Notes under the pieces: generated by a model
Told to the model about the DNA's origin: nothing
The model's input: the letters and a program-made list of their open reading frames with translations, nothing else
The model's database searches: none
Made by a program: the position numbers and the translations under genes
Assembly (NCBI GenBank): GCA_003278465.1
Contig: QCFC01000006.1
Span: forward strand, 1 to 64,000
Reading direction: 5' to 3'
From: Prochlorococcus sp. AG-363-B04
GTDB lineage: Bacteria > Cyanobacteriota > Cyanobacteriia > PCC-6307 > Cyanobiaceae
DNA length: 64,000 bases
Part shown: positions 16,070-25,429 of the stretch, piece after piece
How positions within the stretch are numbered: the first letter of the stretch is position 1
Layout of the letters: each line of letters begins with the position of its first letter

Positions 16070-16728
16070 TAGGCTTTGATAGGTCTACTAGATATTAGGT
16101 CAGGGAAGGTATCAATTCTTGATGATTCAAGCATAGTTATAATCAGATCCATATCATATGAATTTATTGTGGATTCAATTTGTTGAGCACCAGAGAATTT
16201 TGTTTGACAGGTACCTAACCTTAGACAGCATGCCCTAACAGAAATTGGTTTCTCATTGTTTATATAATTAACTAATTGTTCAAGCGCCAACTTAGAAATG
16301 GAGTATGAAGATAGGTCTTTTGGTCTACTTATGCTGGCAGTACTTCCAAGATAAATAAACTTCGTATTATCAATATTTCTTCCAGCTTCAAAATAGCCTC
16401 TATAGGCATAATAGGCTCCAATTAAATTAACATTAATGTCATTTAGCCACTCTTCTGGATTTGAACTATTTAACTCGGAATTGTTAGCAGAACCGGCACA
16501 ATAATATATTGAATCTATCTTGTCTATCTCTTTAAAAATTAAATTATATGCAGCAATAATGTTATTATAATTAGTTAAATCAGTTTTTATAGAATGATCT
16601 GCCACTTTTAATCGACTTATCAGCTTGTATTGAATATCATGTTTTTCAAGGGATCTTGAAATCCAATTCCCTATCGTACTATTTCCTCCAAAAATTAATG
16701 AATGCTTTTTCAATGTCAATCTCTCCAT
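16069..16728 (-). CDS. short-chain dehydrogenase/reductase (short)
   Basis: At 219 residues this is shorter than most SDRs. It shows a glycine-rich motif GGNSTIG, a YYCAGSANN strand, the catalytic Ser in YLGSTASIS and YSISK. The C-terminal substrate loop region is short. The start overlaps the end of the radical SAM gene by 13 bases. It may work as a heterodimer with the SDR encoded immediately downstream, but that is inference. Confidence 0.7.
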   Translation of the reverse strand: MERLTLKKHSLIFGGNSTIGNWISRSLEKHDIQYKLISRLKVADHSIKTDLTNYNNIIAAYNLIFKEIDKIDSIYYCAGSANNSELNSSNPEEWLNDINVNLIGAYYAYRGYFEAGRNIDNTKFIYLGSTASISRPKDLSSYSISKLALEQLVNYINNEKPISVRACCLRLGTCQTKFSGAQQIESTINSYDMDLIITMLESSRIDTFPDLISSRPIKA

Positions 16729-18704
16729 CCATTTTTTTCTCTTCGGTCATGTATCTGATTTAAAATTTTCATGGTGTTATTTGGCACAAGTTTTTTAGGT
16801 GGGTCAATATTTAAAAGTCTCGCACTGCTATCTTTTGCTGTTATATCAGCTAAGGTTAGTAATTCGGGGAATGATCGAACTCTTTTTTGCCAATATAGAC
16901 TATCTAAAATGATTTTTTCAGTTTTATGTTTAAAATCTTCTGATAGATCTCTTCTCCCAATAAGTTTGTATGAATGTGATAGTGCTGCAGTCATTGATGC
17001 GTCATATGGATATGCAGCCTGAATTGCAAGCAACCAATTTATTAATTTTTTGGTAGCTTTTTCGGATTTGTAGCATGGATTATCGAGGAAATTTGCTACC
17101 AGGTTAAAAGTAAACCAAATTTCATTATGTTCAGTTGCGTCAAAAATTCTTTTATCTTCCATTTTAAAGATCCCCCAGCCAGCTTCTAATGACTTTATGG
17201 TTTGTTGTTGTTCTGTGTAGGCAAATTCACCTCTTGCGGCACTTCTCCCAGGATTAATAGTTTTTCTATAATTTTCTTCTTTTGCTCTTGGATCCATTAA
17301 ATGTTGAAAACTACTAAATAGATCAGTTCCCTTTAAAGGCTGGCATACATAAAAGCTTGCCCAATCACAAGAAAGTCTTCTTGCAAAAGAAAAGCTATCC
17401 ATCATTTGTGAAAATGTTTCACCAGGGAAACCAACAATAAAGTTCGCACTAAAGAATATATGAGGATACATTCTTATTAATTCTGCTTTGTCCAATAACT
17501 TCCAAAGAGTTGTTGGCTTCCTAATTTCTTTTATAATCTGTGAACTTCCTGACTCAACTCCAATCTTAAATGCAACTAATCCAGATTCTGACATCGATTT
17601 CATTAGTTTTTCAGTTATAGCAACTCCAATTAGACCATTACTTGCTGTCCATATAAGGTCAGGAAACTGTATGGCAATTTTTGTGAAAAGTTCAAGATTA
17701 AAAACTTCGTTATAAAGCAAATCGTCATCTAACCAATCTATATGCCTAACACCATTCGAATATAAATAATCTATTTCTTTAATTACTGAATCAACAGTTC
17801 TTAGCCTGAGTCCCTTTCCATTAAATGATCTAACAGTACAAAATGCACAATGAGCCCTACATCCTCTTTTTGTTAAGACTGCACTGTAGGGTAATTTCTT
17901 ACCAGCATGATTTTCTACTAATTTAGAAAATGGTCCTAAGCCTCCATATTTGTAATAGTCTTGAATCTGAATTTGCTTATAATATTTTGACAAGTCCCAT
18001 TCCAGGTCAATTGGCTGAGAATCTTCTCCAGAGTTGATTTCATTGCCTGCGTCCGAAACCAGGCAAATACCTCCGGGTATATTTCTAGTATCAATTATGT
18101 TTTTAGTACTAGATTGCTTTATCATGGAGTGGAGTAAGTTTGTTATATATTGAATTTGCAGCTCTCCTTCATGTAAGCAAACTATATCTGCTACACTTGT
18201 AGTTAGTATTTCCTTTTTGTCGAATGTTGCTTGTACACCGCCGGTAATGATTAATGAATCCTTGTATATACTCCTTATAAAATTAACAGTATTAATATAA
18301 CATTCTTTTGTGGTCCCGAACATATAACTTACTAAGAAGACTAGTATTGAGTCGCATTTATATAGATTTTTAAGTTTGTTTTTCCACATACAATATTTAA
18401 ATTCTTTAGATTCAATAGCATATTTTAATAGGTTATTATTTAAATCAATTACTTCAGTGGATACATTTTTTAGTTTTAATGAATCAATGCTTGCACATAA
18501 GTACATAGAGCCTGTAGGAGGAAAATTGTAATACCCACATCTCTTTGCTACTTCTATGTCGAATGGTTTTTCAGGGACTAATGGCGGACTAATTGCATAA
18601 AAACTTATTTTCTTCTTCCCCTTTATATTAATTCTACTATTGACAGCATTCACTAAATCTTCAGAGAAGGATGCAGGGTGTGGCTTACTAATTAAAGATG
18701 TCAT
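16716..18704 (-). CDS. B12-binding-type radical SAM enzyme
   Basis: This 662-residue protein has an N-terminal cobalamin-binding-like Rossmann domain (about 30-200, with LIITGGVQAT and a LHEGE motif). A radical SAM domain with the cluster ligands Cys282, Cys286 and Cys289 (GCRAHCAFC) follows, then a helical C-terminal part (about 480-662). Such enzymes methylate unactivated carbons or rearrange carbon skeletons. With two SDRs directly downstream in overlapping frames, it may form or branch an unusual sugar. The substrate cannot be read from sequence. Confidence 0.8.
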   Translation of the reverse strand: MTSLISKPHPASFSEDLVNAVNSRINIKGKKKISFYAISPPLVPEKPFDIEVAKRCGYYNFPPTGSMYLCASIDSLKLKNVSTEVIDLNNNLLKYAIESKEFKYCMWKNKLKNLYKCDSILVFLVSYMFGTTKECYINTVNFIRSIYKDSLIITGGVQATFDKKEILTTSVADIVCLHEGELQIQYITNLLHSMIKQSSTKNIIDTRNIPGGICLVSDAGNEINSGEDSQPIDLEWDLSKYYKQIQIQDYYKYGGLGPFSKLVENHAGKKLPYSAVLTKRGCRAHCAFCTVRSFNGKGLRLRTVDSVIKEIDYLYSNGVRHIDWLDDDLLYNEVFNLELFTKIAIQFPDLIWTASNGLIGVAITEKLMKSMSESGLVAFKIGVESGSSQIIKEIRKPTTLWKLLDKAELIRMYPHIFFSANFIVGFPGETFSQMMDSFSFARRLSCDWASFYVCQPLKGTDLFSSFQHLMDPRAKEENYRKTINPGRSAARGEFAYTEQQQTIKSLEAGWGIFKMEDKRIFDATEHNEIWFTFNLVANFLDNPCYKSEKATKKLINWLLAIQAAYPYDASMTAALSHSYKLIGRRDLSEDFKHKTEKIILDSLYWQKRVRSFPELLTLADITAKDSSARLLNIDPPKKLVPNNTMKILNQIHDRREKNGWRD

Positions 18705-19060
18705 CCTCCTTCAGGTTTTCATATGATTATACACCACTTAACTCTTTAACCTATCCTATTCATTACAACTACATAATTAAGCATAGATTATTTGATATTA
18801 GGGACCTCTTCTAGCCATTATTATTCAGCTTTTCTGACATTCATACTAAGAACTTTAGTATTTAATAGGGTACAAATCTCATTAGCTGAGAATATTTGTA
18901 CTGACTTCAGTATTTTTTGCGATTTACTAAATTACTATTAGATGTAAGTGCTTAACTATCTAATAATTCCCTGCCAACTAGTTATTTTTAGCAAGATATA
19001 TTAAGTACAAAAATCTTGAGTCTTTGTTGTAGTGCTATTATGTTTAGAATTAACTTTTAA
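18705..19060. other. AT-rich intergenic, nothing recognised
   Basis: This is the gap between the radical SAM operon and the end of the long heptose-type operon. It probably contains the promoter for the radical SAM gene, but no clear -35/-10 pair or hairpin could be picked out. Confidence 0.4.
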
Positions 19061-20020
19061 TTATACTTCGAACTTCTCCAAATACTTATTCAGAAATTTA
19101 TATGCTTGTGAGAAAGATGTTGTAACTTTCCAGTGTTGAAATTCAGTTGAGAAAGGAAATATTTTCTTATCTTGTATATTCACAGGAAAATATGGACCGG
19201 TATTTTGCATTATACAGTAATTATAACTTTGACTTAGCATAAATGGAATGGACATACCACCTCCTCCTATTTGATAATGGAATCTACTATCTCCAATGCA
19301 GTAAAGTTGTCCTATAAAATCTCCCGGACAATTAGCTAACGCTATAAAAGAGATATTTTTAATTTTATTTCTCATCCTTTCTGCACCTTCTCTGCTTGTG
19401 AACACTAATGTGTGTAAACCCAACTTAGAATATACTAACTCTGCCATTTTAATCAGAAAATCTTCATTTGTATTTTTGGCATCTCTATAGATAAGATCAT
19501 TATATCTATAGACTGAAGTAGCATAGGGGAAAGGATAGTTGTTAGAAGTTTTAGTATTGGAAAGTAGATTTTCACCTACTAAATAGCTATTGAATGAACC
19601 TTCTAGTCTCGCAACTGCTTCTATTAACGATGAAAGTAAGGCATGTTGTTTGGCAAGAACACATTTACGAGAAATATAATCATCAATATAAATAACCTCA
19701 CCTAAAGATGAATAATCTAGTTGAGAAGTCAACAATTTGTAAAACCTTGCATGTGGAATTACAAAAATATAGTTCGAACAGATAATACTTTTAGATAGGA
19801 GTTCATCACATTGTAATGAGCATTTTTTCATTACAGAATCACCACCAATATGTTTTAGTGTTGTTGCTAATCTTTTATTATCTTTACTAAAGTTAACCAC
19901 TAAATATATTGCTGTCTCATGACCGAGAGCTCTTAGTAATTCAGTAATTTGCAATAGAATCAGGAGTTCACCGTACTTCGCCTTACTTACGCTTAAGTCT
20001 AGAAAGAATGTATATTTCAC
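19061..20020 (-). CDS. protein of unknown family, tandem paralog B
   Basis: This 319-residue protein shares an N-terminal pattern with the gene just upstream: YTF-x-D, then a QITELLRALG helix and an IYL strand. It also shares a C-terminal FHYQ(I/F)G segment. Here that segment continues into a glycine-rich turn (GGGGMSIPF), as in donor-binding regions of GT-B glycosyltransferases. I do not recognise a named family. It lies 293 bp downstream of its paralog in the same direction, at the end of the nucleotide-sugar operon. A glycosyltransferase-like role is a guess from fold pattern and position. Confidence 0.55.
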   Translation of the reverse strand: MKYTFFLDLSVSKAKYGELLILLQITELLRALGHETAIYLVVNFSKDNKRLATTLKHIGGDSVMKKCSLQCDELLSKSIICSNYIFVIPHARFYKLLTSQLDYSSLGEVIYIDDYISRKCVLAKQHALLSSLIEAVARLEGSFNSYLVGENLLSNTKTSNNYPFPYATSVYRYNDLIYRDAKNTNEDFLIKMAELVYSKLGLHTLVFTSREGAERMRNKIKNISFIALANCPGDFIGQLYCIGDSRFHYQIGGGGMSIPFMLSQSYNYCIMQNTGPYFPVNIQDKKIFPFSTEFQHWKVTTSFSQAYKFLNKYLEKFEV

Positions 20021-20313
20021 TGGATTTAAATCTTAGATATAGTTGACATTTTCTTGTACCATTGAAGATAATAAATGCGTGAACTACAACTATTCAATAT
20101 ATTTCCCTGTATTATACAATAAAAACCTACGCTTTAGGTAAGACATAGCATCTGTGACCTTTTGTGCTTTCATTAAGGGTCATTGGTTTCATTGATTTTA
20201 GCGACTCATTATAATATTTAGATTTCTAAGGTTTTAACGATACTAGGCCCAGTTATATGAAGTATAGATTTACAAGGAGCTTTATCATGTGATGATTTTA
20301 GAACGAAGTGAAA

Positions 20314-21342
20314 TCATTTTTTCTTTTCAGGGTTTGGTGATTTAAGGGTTTGAAGGTAGAAATCTAGATAATCATAATAATAGCCGAAATTCTCTGTTGA
20401 AATATGGCGTTGTTTCTTATTACTAAAATTGAACATCTTTTCTGAAATGACAGTATGGATAGTGCCATTCCTTTTTAGAATATTATAACCCAGGTGATCC
20501 ACATTGCTTATCATTGTGTTCTGATTATTCTCCATTATATTAACAGCAAATAAGTCTTTATTTTGATCACTAATGCAATATTTACTAGAATTATTAAGTA
20601 ATATCGGATAAGGTATTGGTTCCAATCCAAATTGATAGTGAAATTGGTTTTTAAGATAATATTTGAGGCTAGAGTTCAATGGACCTGAGCAGTTAATAAT
20701 TTCTATATATTCTGGATAGTTTATAGCATCTTTGATGTGATCATATGTTATAGAGTCTGTTAATACTATAGTTTTAATGGCTATTCTTTTATGTACTAAT
20801 TTTGCTAAAGCTATTAATTCAGCTATGCTAGAATTTTCACTGTTGTTAGTCTTATCTTGCCTGAATTGTGTGGTAGCAAATGGCTGTAGATTAGGTTCAT
20901 TATTTTCTATATTCCTTATTAATTTATTCCCAACTAGAGCATTTTCAAGCTTAATATCTAAATTATAAGCCAACTCAATAAGTGACTTGATCAACGGAAA
21001 AAAATATTTGCTATCTATATTATCTGAAATGCAATAATGTTTATTTGTATGATTATCTGATTCTCCATATTCAATCATTCTTGATATTTCCTCTTGGGAG
21101 ATTAGATTTATACAATTTGAATTAGAGATTGTAGATTTGAGTATGTCTTCACTTTTGTCACAATTAATCTGATTGCCATCCATAGATAATTCTGTCGTTG
21201 GCTTTGGTAGATATTTATTTGGAATATAAATATCTATCTTGTTACCTAGTATTCGCAGTAATTCTACAACTTGACCTATACTTATGAGTGTACTATTATT
21301 ATTTAATGAATAGTAATAATCAATTATAAATGTGTAATTCAT
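20314..21342 (-). CDS. protein of unknown family, tandem paralog A
   Basis: This 342-residue protein starts MNYTFIIDYYYSL and is a diverged paralog of the product of 19061-20020. The two align through VVELLRILG, a VG(E/N)(N/K)L motif near the middle, and FHYQFG near the C-terminus. It lacks the glycine-rich turn seen in the paralog (LEPIPYPIL in its place), so the two may differ in substrate or one may be non-catalytic. It lies 40 bp behind the E1-beta gene and is probably in the same transcript. Confidence 0.55.
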   Translation of the reverse strand: MNYTFIIDYYYSLNNNSTLISIGQVVELLRILGNKIDIYIPNKYLPKPTTELSMDGNQINCDKSEDILKSTISNSNCINLISQEEISRMIEYGESDNHTNKHYCISDNIDSKYFFPLIKSLIELAYNLDIKLENALVGNKLIRNIENNEPNLQPFATTQFRQDKTNNSENSSIAELIALAKLVHKRIAIKTIVLTDSITYDHIKDAINYPEYIEIINCSGPLNSSLKYYLKNQFHYQFGLEPIPYPILLNNSSKYCISDQNKDLFAVNIMENNQNTMISNVDHLGYNILKRNGTIHTVISEKMFNFSNKKQRHISTENFGYYYDYLDFYLQTLKSPNPEKKK

Positions 21343-21382
21343 GATTCTTGTTGATTTTTATAGACCTCAGTTCCATCTGAGA

Positions 21383-22447
21383 TTAAAATGGACCTTTAAA
21401 GTAATCTCCAGGGGTATCGTGAGGAGCGGGTTTAGGTAGAAAATTATCAATCTCTTCAGATGGAACTTCTAATATACTAGTGATTTTCTTGGCAATGTCA
21501 CCAGCAGAAATATAATAATCTTTTGTTAAGGCGTAACTAGTTGGTTCTGGGAAGTCAGGACATGCCATTCTAGAAGGAGGACTCTTTAGCTTTTGATAGA
21601 GATCCATCGATACTCTTGCTATAACTTCTCCTGAAACTGACCCAGTAGTAAATCCACTATCTAATACTAATAATCTCCCTGTTCTTTCAACAGAATCATA
21701 AATACATTTCCAATCAATTGGTTTAATTGATCTCAGGTCAATTAAATCGCAGTGTATATTTTTTGTCTTCAAAAAATTTGTTGCTTTCTTTGCTTCTATA
21801 GTTAGATATGACATCGAAACAATCGTAATATCTTTCCCACTACTAATCTGAAGGGCTGAATGTAATGGAATTCTATAATCTCCTTTTGGGACCTCACCAA
21901 TACTACTGTGTAGCCATCGATGTTCAATAAATATAACTGGATTCAAATCAAATATAGACGATAACAATAAGCCTTTTGCATCATATGGGGTTGTAGGCAT
22001 TACAACTTTTAGGCCTGGGATATGCGAGAACCATGCTTGTAGGCTTTGAGAGTGAGTTGGTCCTTGTCCCCAACCTCTTCCAAGTATCAAACGAATAGTA
22101 ATTGGTACATTTAATTGTTTACCAAACATATAATGTAATTTCGATGCTCCATTAACTAATTGATCCATTGCTAATAGAAAAAAATCTAAGCGTTGATGTG
22201 TCATAACTGGTTTAATTCCATTTAATGATGCACCTATGGCTATTCCCGTCATTGCATTTTCAGATGCTGGCATATCAAAGACTCTCTTTTTGCCAAATTC
22301 CTTTTCTAAACCTAATGTGGTCCCAAAAATACCTTTCGGATCTGTTACGCCAAGACCAAAGCATATGACTCCATCATCTAAATCCATTGCATTTTGAATT
22401 GCTTGTTGTATCGCTTCTGCATAAGTTATTATTTGTGTCATTTTCAT
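21383..22447 (-). CDS. E1-beta-type transketolase-like subunit
   Basis: This 354-residue homolog of the beta subunit of pyruvate/2-oxoacid dehydrogenase E1 has an N-terminal PYR domain with a PASENAMTGIAIGAS region that includes the activating Glu. Its C-terminal transketolase-C domain includes the LVLDSGFTTGSVSGEV stretch. It follows the E1-alpha gene by 15 bp. No E2 or E3 gene is present in the window, so an ordinary dehydrogenase complex is unlikely to be the job here. A two-chain ThDP carboligase or decarboxylase acting on sugars is more plausible. Confidence 0.8.
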   Translation of the reverse strand: MKMTQIITYAEAIQQAIQNAMDLDDGVICFGLGVTDPKGIFGTTLGLEKEFGKKRVFDMPASENAMTGIAIGASLNGIKPVMTHQRLDFFLLAMDQLVNGASKLHYMFGKQLNVPITIRLILGRGWGQGPTHSQSLQAWFSHIPGLKVVMPTTPYDAKGLLLSSIFDLNPVIFIEHRWLHSSIGEVPKGDYRIPLHSALQISSGKDITIVSMSYLTIEAKKATNFLKTKNIHCDLIDLRSIKPIDWKCIYDSVERTGRLLVLDSGFTTGSVSGEVIARVSMDLYQKLKSPPSRMACPDFPEPTSYALTKDYYISAGDIAKKITSILEVPSEEIDNFLPKPAPHDTPGDYFKGPF

Positions 22448-22462
22448 CTCTCTTAATTAGTT

Positions 22463-23434
22463 TTATGAATCAGCATATAAACCGCTGAATGCCTCTTGAG
22501 GTTCTGGGAAGGGTGAATTCTGTGCAAATAAGAATGCATCAGAAATTTCTTCTTTAATTATTTGATCTATCTTATCAAGTTTCCTTATGAGAGACAAATC
22601 AGTTTCTAATAATTGTTTTTTACAAAGTTCTATTGGATCTCTTTTTTTCCAAGTTTCAAATTCAGCAACTGATCTATACCCTAGGTTATTATCATATTCG
22701 TGCCCACAGTGTTCCTTATACCTATAAGTAAAAAATTCTATGAAATAGGGACCTAATCCTGATCTAACCGAATTTACTGAATTTCTGAATATTCTATAGC
22801 AGTTAGTTACGTCATTTCCATCACCAGATAATGATGTTGCCCCTATACTTTCTACCATTTTGCTAATCTTTCTTCCTTTAGGTTGCCTTACTTCTAAGGG
22901 ACTATATACAGAATATAAGTTGTTTTCACAAATAAAAATAACTGGTAAATTTTTTAAAACAGCAAAATTAACTGATTCATAAAATACCCCTTCTTCAGTA
23001 GCACCATCCCCTAAAAATACACAACTAATTTGATCAGTAAAGTTTAAATGAGCCGAAAGTGCCAATCCAACACCTATAGGAATACTATTGCCCACAATTG
23101 CCGATGTACCCATAAACCCTACATCCTTATCTATTAGATGCATTGACCCACCTTTACCTCTCGAGCATCCAGTAGACTTGCCGTAAATCTCAGCAATCAT
23201 TGACTTGAGACTCCCACCTTTTGCTAAATAATGAGCATGACCTCTATGAGTACTAACTGCAAAATCATCTTTGCGAATACACATTGAGAGAGCTGCTGCG
23301 ACAGCTTCTTGTCCAATGGATAGGTGTGTAGGACATCTCATCTCCCATTTAGGATACTGAAGAGCAATTTCTTCCTCTACTAGACGTATCCGCTTCATGA
23401 TTCTGTATAAATTAAGTATTAAATCTTGCTTCAT
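22463..23434 (-). CDS. E1-alpha-type thiamine-diphosphate subunit
   Basis: This 323-residue E1 alpha homolog has the ThDP-binding motif GDGATEEGVFYESVN ending in NN, an STHRGHAHYLAKGG active-site loop, and GKGGSMHL. The order alpha then beta and the 13-bp spacing to the upstream epimerase gene place it inside the nucleotide-sugar operon. The E1-alpha/beta pair would form an alpha2beta2 enzyme. Presence next to epimerases rather than lipoyl proteins suggests a sugar or acyl-group role, which is inference. Confidence 0.8.
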   Translation of the reverse strand: MKQDLILNLYRIMKRIRLVEEEIALQYPKWEMRCPTHLSIGQEAVAAALSMCIRKDDFAVSTHRGHAHYLAKGGSLKSMIAEIYGKSTGCSRGKGGSMHLIDKDVGFMGTSAIVGNSIPIGVGLALSAHLNFTDQISCVFLGDGATEEGVFYESVNFAVLKNLPVIFICENNLYSVYSPLEVRQPKGRKISKMVESIGATSLSGDGNDVTNCYRIFRNSVNSVRSGLGPYFIEFFTYRYKEHCGHEYDNNLGYRSVAEFETWKKRDPIELCKKQLLETDLSLIRKLDKIDQIIKEEISDAFLFAQNSPFPEPQEAFSGLYADS

Positions 23435-23447
23435 CTTTATTAGTAGA

Positions 23448-24404
23448 CTAGGTACTAGACTGGGATTCTAGATTAAGTGATTTCATCCACTTTGAATTAT
23501 AGAATCTTGGATTATCTTCTAGATCACCAGAATGAAATGCTTTTGCAATTTGATTAATAGCTTCATCAATACCATATTGAGGGCTGAAGCCAGTCTTAAG
23601 TATTTTGCTAGAATCGATTCTGTATGAACGTGGATCATTGGACTCCTTTACTATAATATCAGCTTTGATTATTTTTTTTATTCTATTAGCTATATTTAAT
23701 ATAGAACAATTTTCAAAGCCTGCATTGTAACATCCACTAGGAAGATCAGAATTATTTAAGAAATGAAGATAGACATTAGCCATATCCTTAATGTGTATAT
23801 TTGGTCGTACCTGATCTCCTCCAAGAACATTCATTTTGCCAGTACTTAGTGCTTGAAATGTTAGTAAATTAACAGCAGTGTCTAGGCGCATTCTTGGTGA
23901 GATTCCACAAACAGTAGCTGGTCTAATACAATGAACATGCATTTTTTCTTTATAGGATAAGAAGACCCTCTCGGCTATCATTTTGGTTTCATTATAAGTT
24001 GATATTGGCAATAGTTGAAGTTCTTCAGTTACTTTTTCTTCATTTTTTATTCCGTATACACTCCCTGAGCTAGCATAAATAAATTGCTTAACTCCATTGC
24101 GATAAGCACGATCAATTAACCTGTAACCTGCGAGAACATTTACATCCCAACTGAGTAATGGATTTAATTCAACGGAAGGATCGTTAGCGATATTAGCCAA
24201 GTGAATAATCACTTCTATATCCTTTAAGGGAATATTCTGCGTATTTCTGATGTCAAATCTTATTGTATTTAGGTTGGGATGCTCTGGTAAAGAGTGACCA
24301 AACCACTCAGTATCTATTGAAGTGATTATATGGCCTTCCTTTAAGAGTAGAGGTATAAGTACAGACCCTTTATAACCTGATCCACCAGTTATTAGAATTC
24401 TCAT
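23448..24404 (-). CDS. NAD-dependent epimerase/dehydratase (extended SDR)
   Basis: This 318-residue protein has GGSGYKGSVLIPLL at the N-terminus, an acidic residue after strand 2 (ID), the catalytic Ser in ASSGSVYG and TYNETK with the Tyr-x-x-x-Lys pair. The GALE/RmlB-type C-terminal sugar-nucleotide pocket is present. The ATG overlaps the previous stop by four bases. It probably epimerises or dehydrates the nucleotide sugar made by the upstream enzymes. Confidence 0.8.
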   Translation of the reverse strand: MRILITGGSGYKGSVLIPLLLKEGHIITSIDTEWFGHSLPEHPNLNTIRFDIRNTQNIPLKDIEVIIHLANIANDPSVELNPLLSWDVNVLAGYRLIDRAYRNGVKQFIYASSGSVYGIKNEEKVTEELQLLPISTYNETKMIAERVFLSYKEKMHVHCIRPATVCGISPRMRLDTAVNLLTFQALSTGKMNVLGGDQVRPNIHIKDMANVYLHFLNNSDLPSGCYNAGFENCSILNIANRIKKIIKADIIVKESNDPRSYRIDSSKILKTGFSPQYGIDEAINQIAKAFHSGDLEDNPRFYNSKWMKSLNLESQSST

Positions 24405-25429
24405 GGTTTGTGATTATATTCCCAGGGAAGTTTGATTAATTTAGCGAGATTTTCATCTATCCATGTAAGAGTATCATTTAATCCATCGGTTAAGCTTATT
24501 TTATCTTCCCACTGAAACTGATTTCTTATAGCAGAACTGTCCAAGAGATAACTTTTATCTTTCCCTAAACGTTCTGCTGATTCTTCTATGATCGATGCGA
24601 AAGTAATATTTGTCATATTACAAATTCTTTGTACTAGGTCTTTAATACTAATAGAATTTTTTGTTGAAATATGCCAGGAAGAGCCAGGGTCAGCTTTAAG
24701 TAATAACTGTTTAGTTGCCTTTACAACATCTTTAATATGAATAAATGATCGTTCCGATACTCCTCCGCCATGCAGTTTTAGTGATCTACCAGTACGAGCA
24801 GACAGCATTGTCTTAGGAATTATTCTGAATAGTTGCTGTCCTGGACCATATACATTGGCTGCACGTGTAAAAACAACTGGAAATTGATATGCTTTATAGA
24901 AGCTATGTAAGTGAAGGTCACAAGCTGCACGACTAACTGCATAAGGTGTAGTAGGGGCAAAATTGTTGTTCTCTCTGGTCCAATGATCTCCAGTATTTCC
25001 ATAAACCTCAGGTGTTGAGAAATGGAGATATTTTTTTAGAAATACACGTTTCCTTAATTCGTCATGAAAGGCAACTTGGGAGAGAGTATTTGTTTGGTAC
25101 CAATGTGTTGGATTTTTCCAGCTTTCAGAAACCATCCCTAGCGCAGCAAAATTTACAACATATTGAGGTTGGAAATGATCTATTAATTCTAGTAATCCTG
25201 ATAAGTCTTTATTTATATCAATGGAATAATGAGTAAAGTTAGAATTATTAGCAAGCCCTTTTGGATGCTGTCTTCTGGGCCATTTATAGGGTAAAAAAAA
25301 TGATTTAGGTTCTTTAGACCTACTTACCCCACACACAATATTTTCTTCCTCGAGTAATTCGGTTATAAAATGAGCTCCACTAAAGCTATTACTACCTAAA
25401 ACCAAAAACTTAGGGGTATTCAATTCCAT
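24401..25429 (-). CDS. GDP-mannose/dTDP-glucose 4,6-dehydratase-like enzyme, Lys to Arg
   Basis: This 342-residue extended SDR is related to nucleotide-sugar 4,6-dehydratases. It has a GSNSFSG cofactor motif, STPEVYG with the catalytic Ser/Thr region, and PYAVSRAACDLH where the family has Tyr-x-x-x-Lys. The catalytic Lys is Arg here, which is uncommon and may alter activity. The RAANVYGPGQQ and SERSFIHIKDV segments match the sugar-nucleotide site. Its start lies inside the 3' end of the HldE-like gene (10-bp overlap). Confidence 0.75.
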   Translation of the reverse strand: MELNTPKFLVLGSNSFSGAHFITELLEEENIVCGVSRSKEPKSFFLPYKWPRRQHPKGLANNSNFTHYSIDINKDLSGLLELIDHFQPQYVVNFAALGMVSESWKNPTHWYQTNTLSQVAFHDELRKRVFLKKYLHFSTPEVYGNTGDHWTRENNNFAPTTPYAVSRAACDLHLHSFYKAYQFPVVFTRAANVYGPGQQLFRIIPKTMLSARTGRSLKLHGGGVSERSFIHIKDVVKATKQLLLKADPGSSWHISTKNSISIKDLVQRICNMTNITFASIIEESAERLGKDKSYLLDSSAIRNQFQWEDKISLTDGLNDTLTWIDENLAKLIKLPWEYNHKP

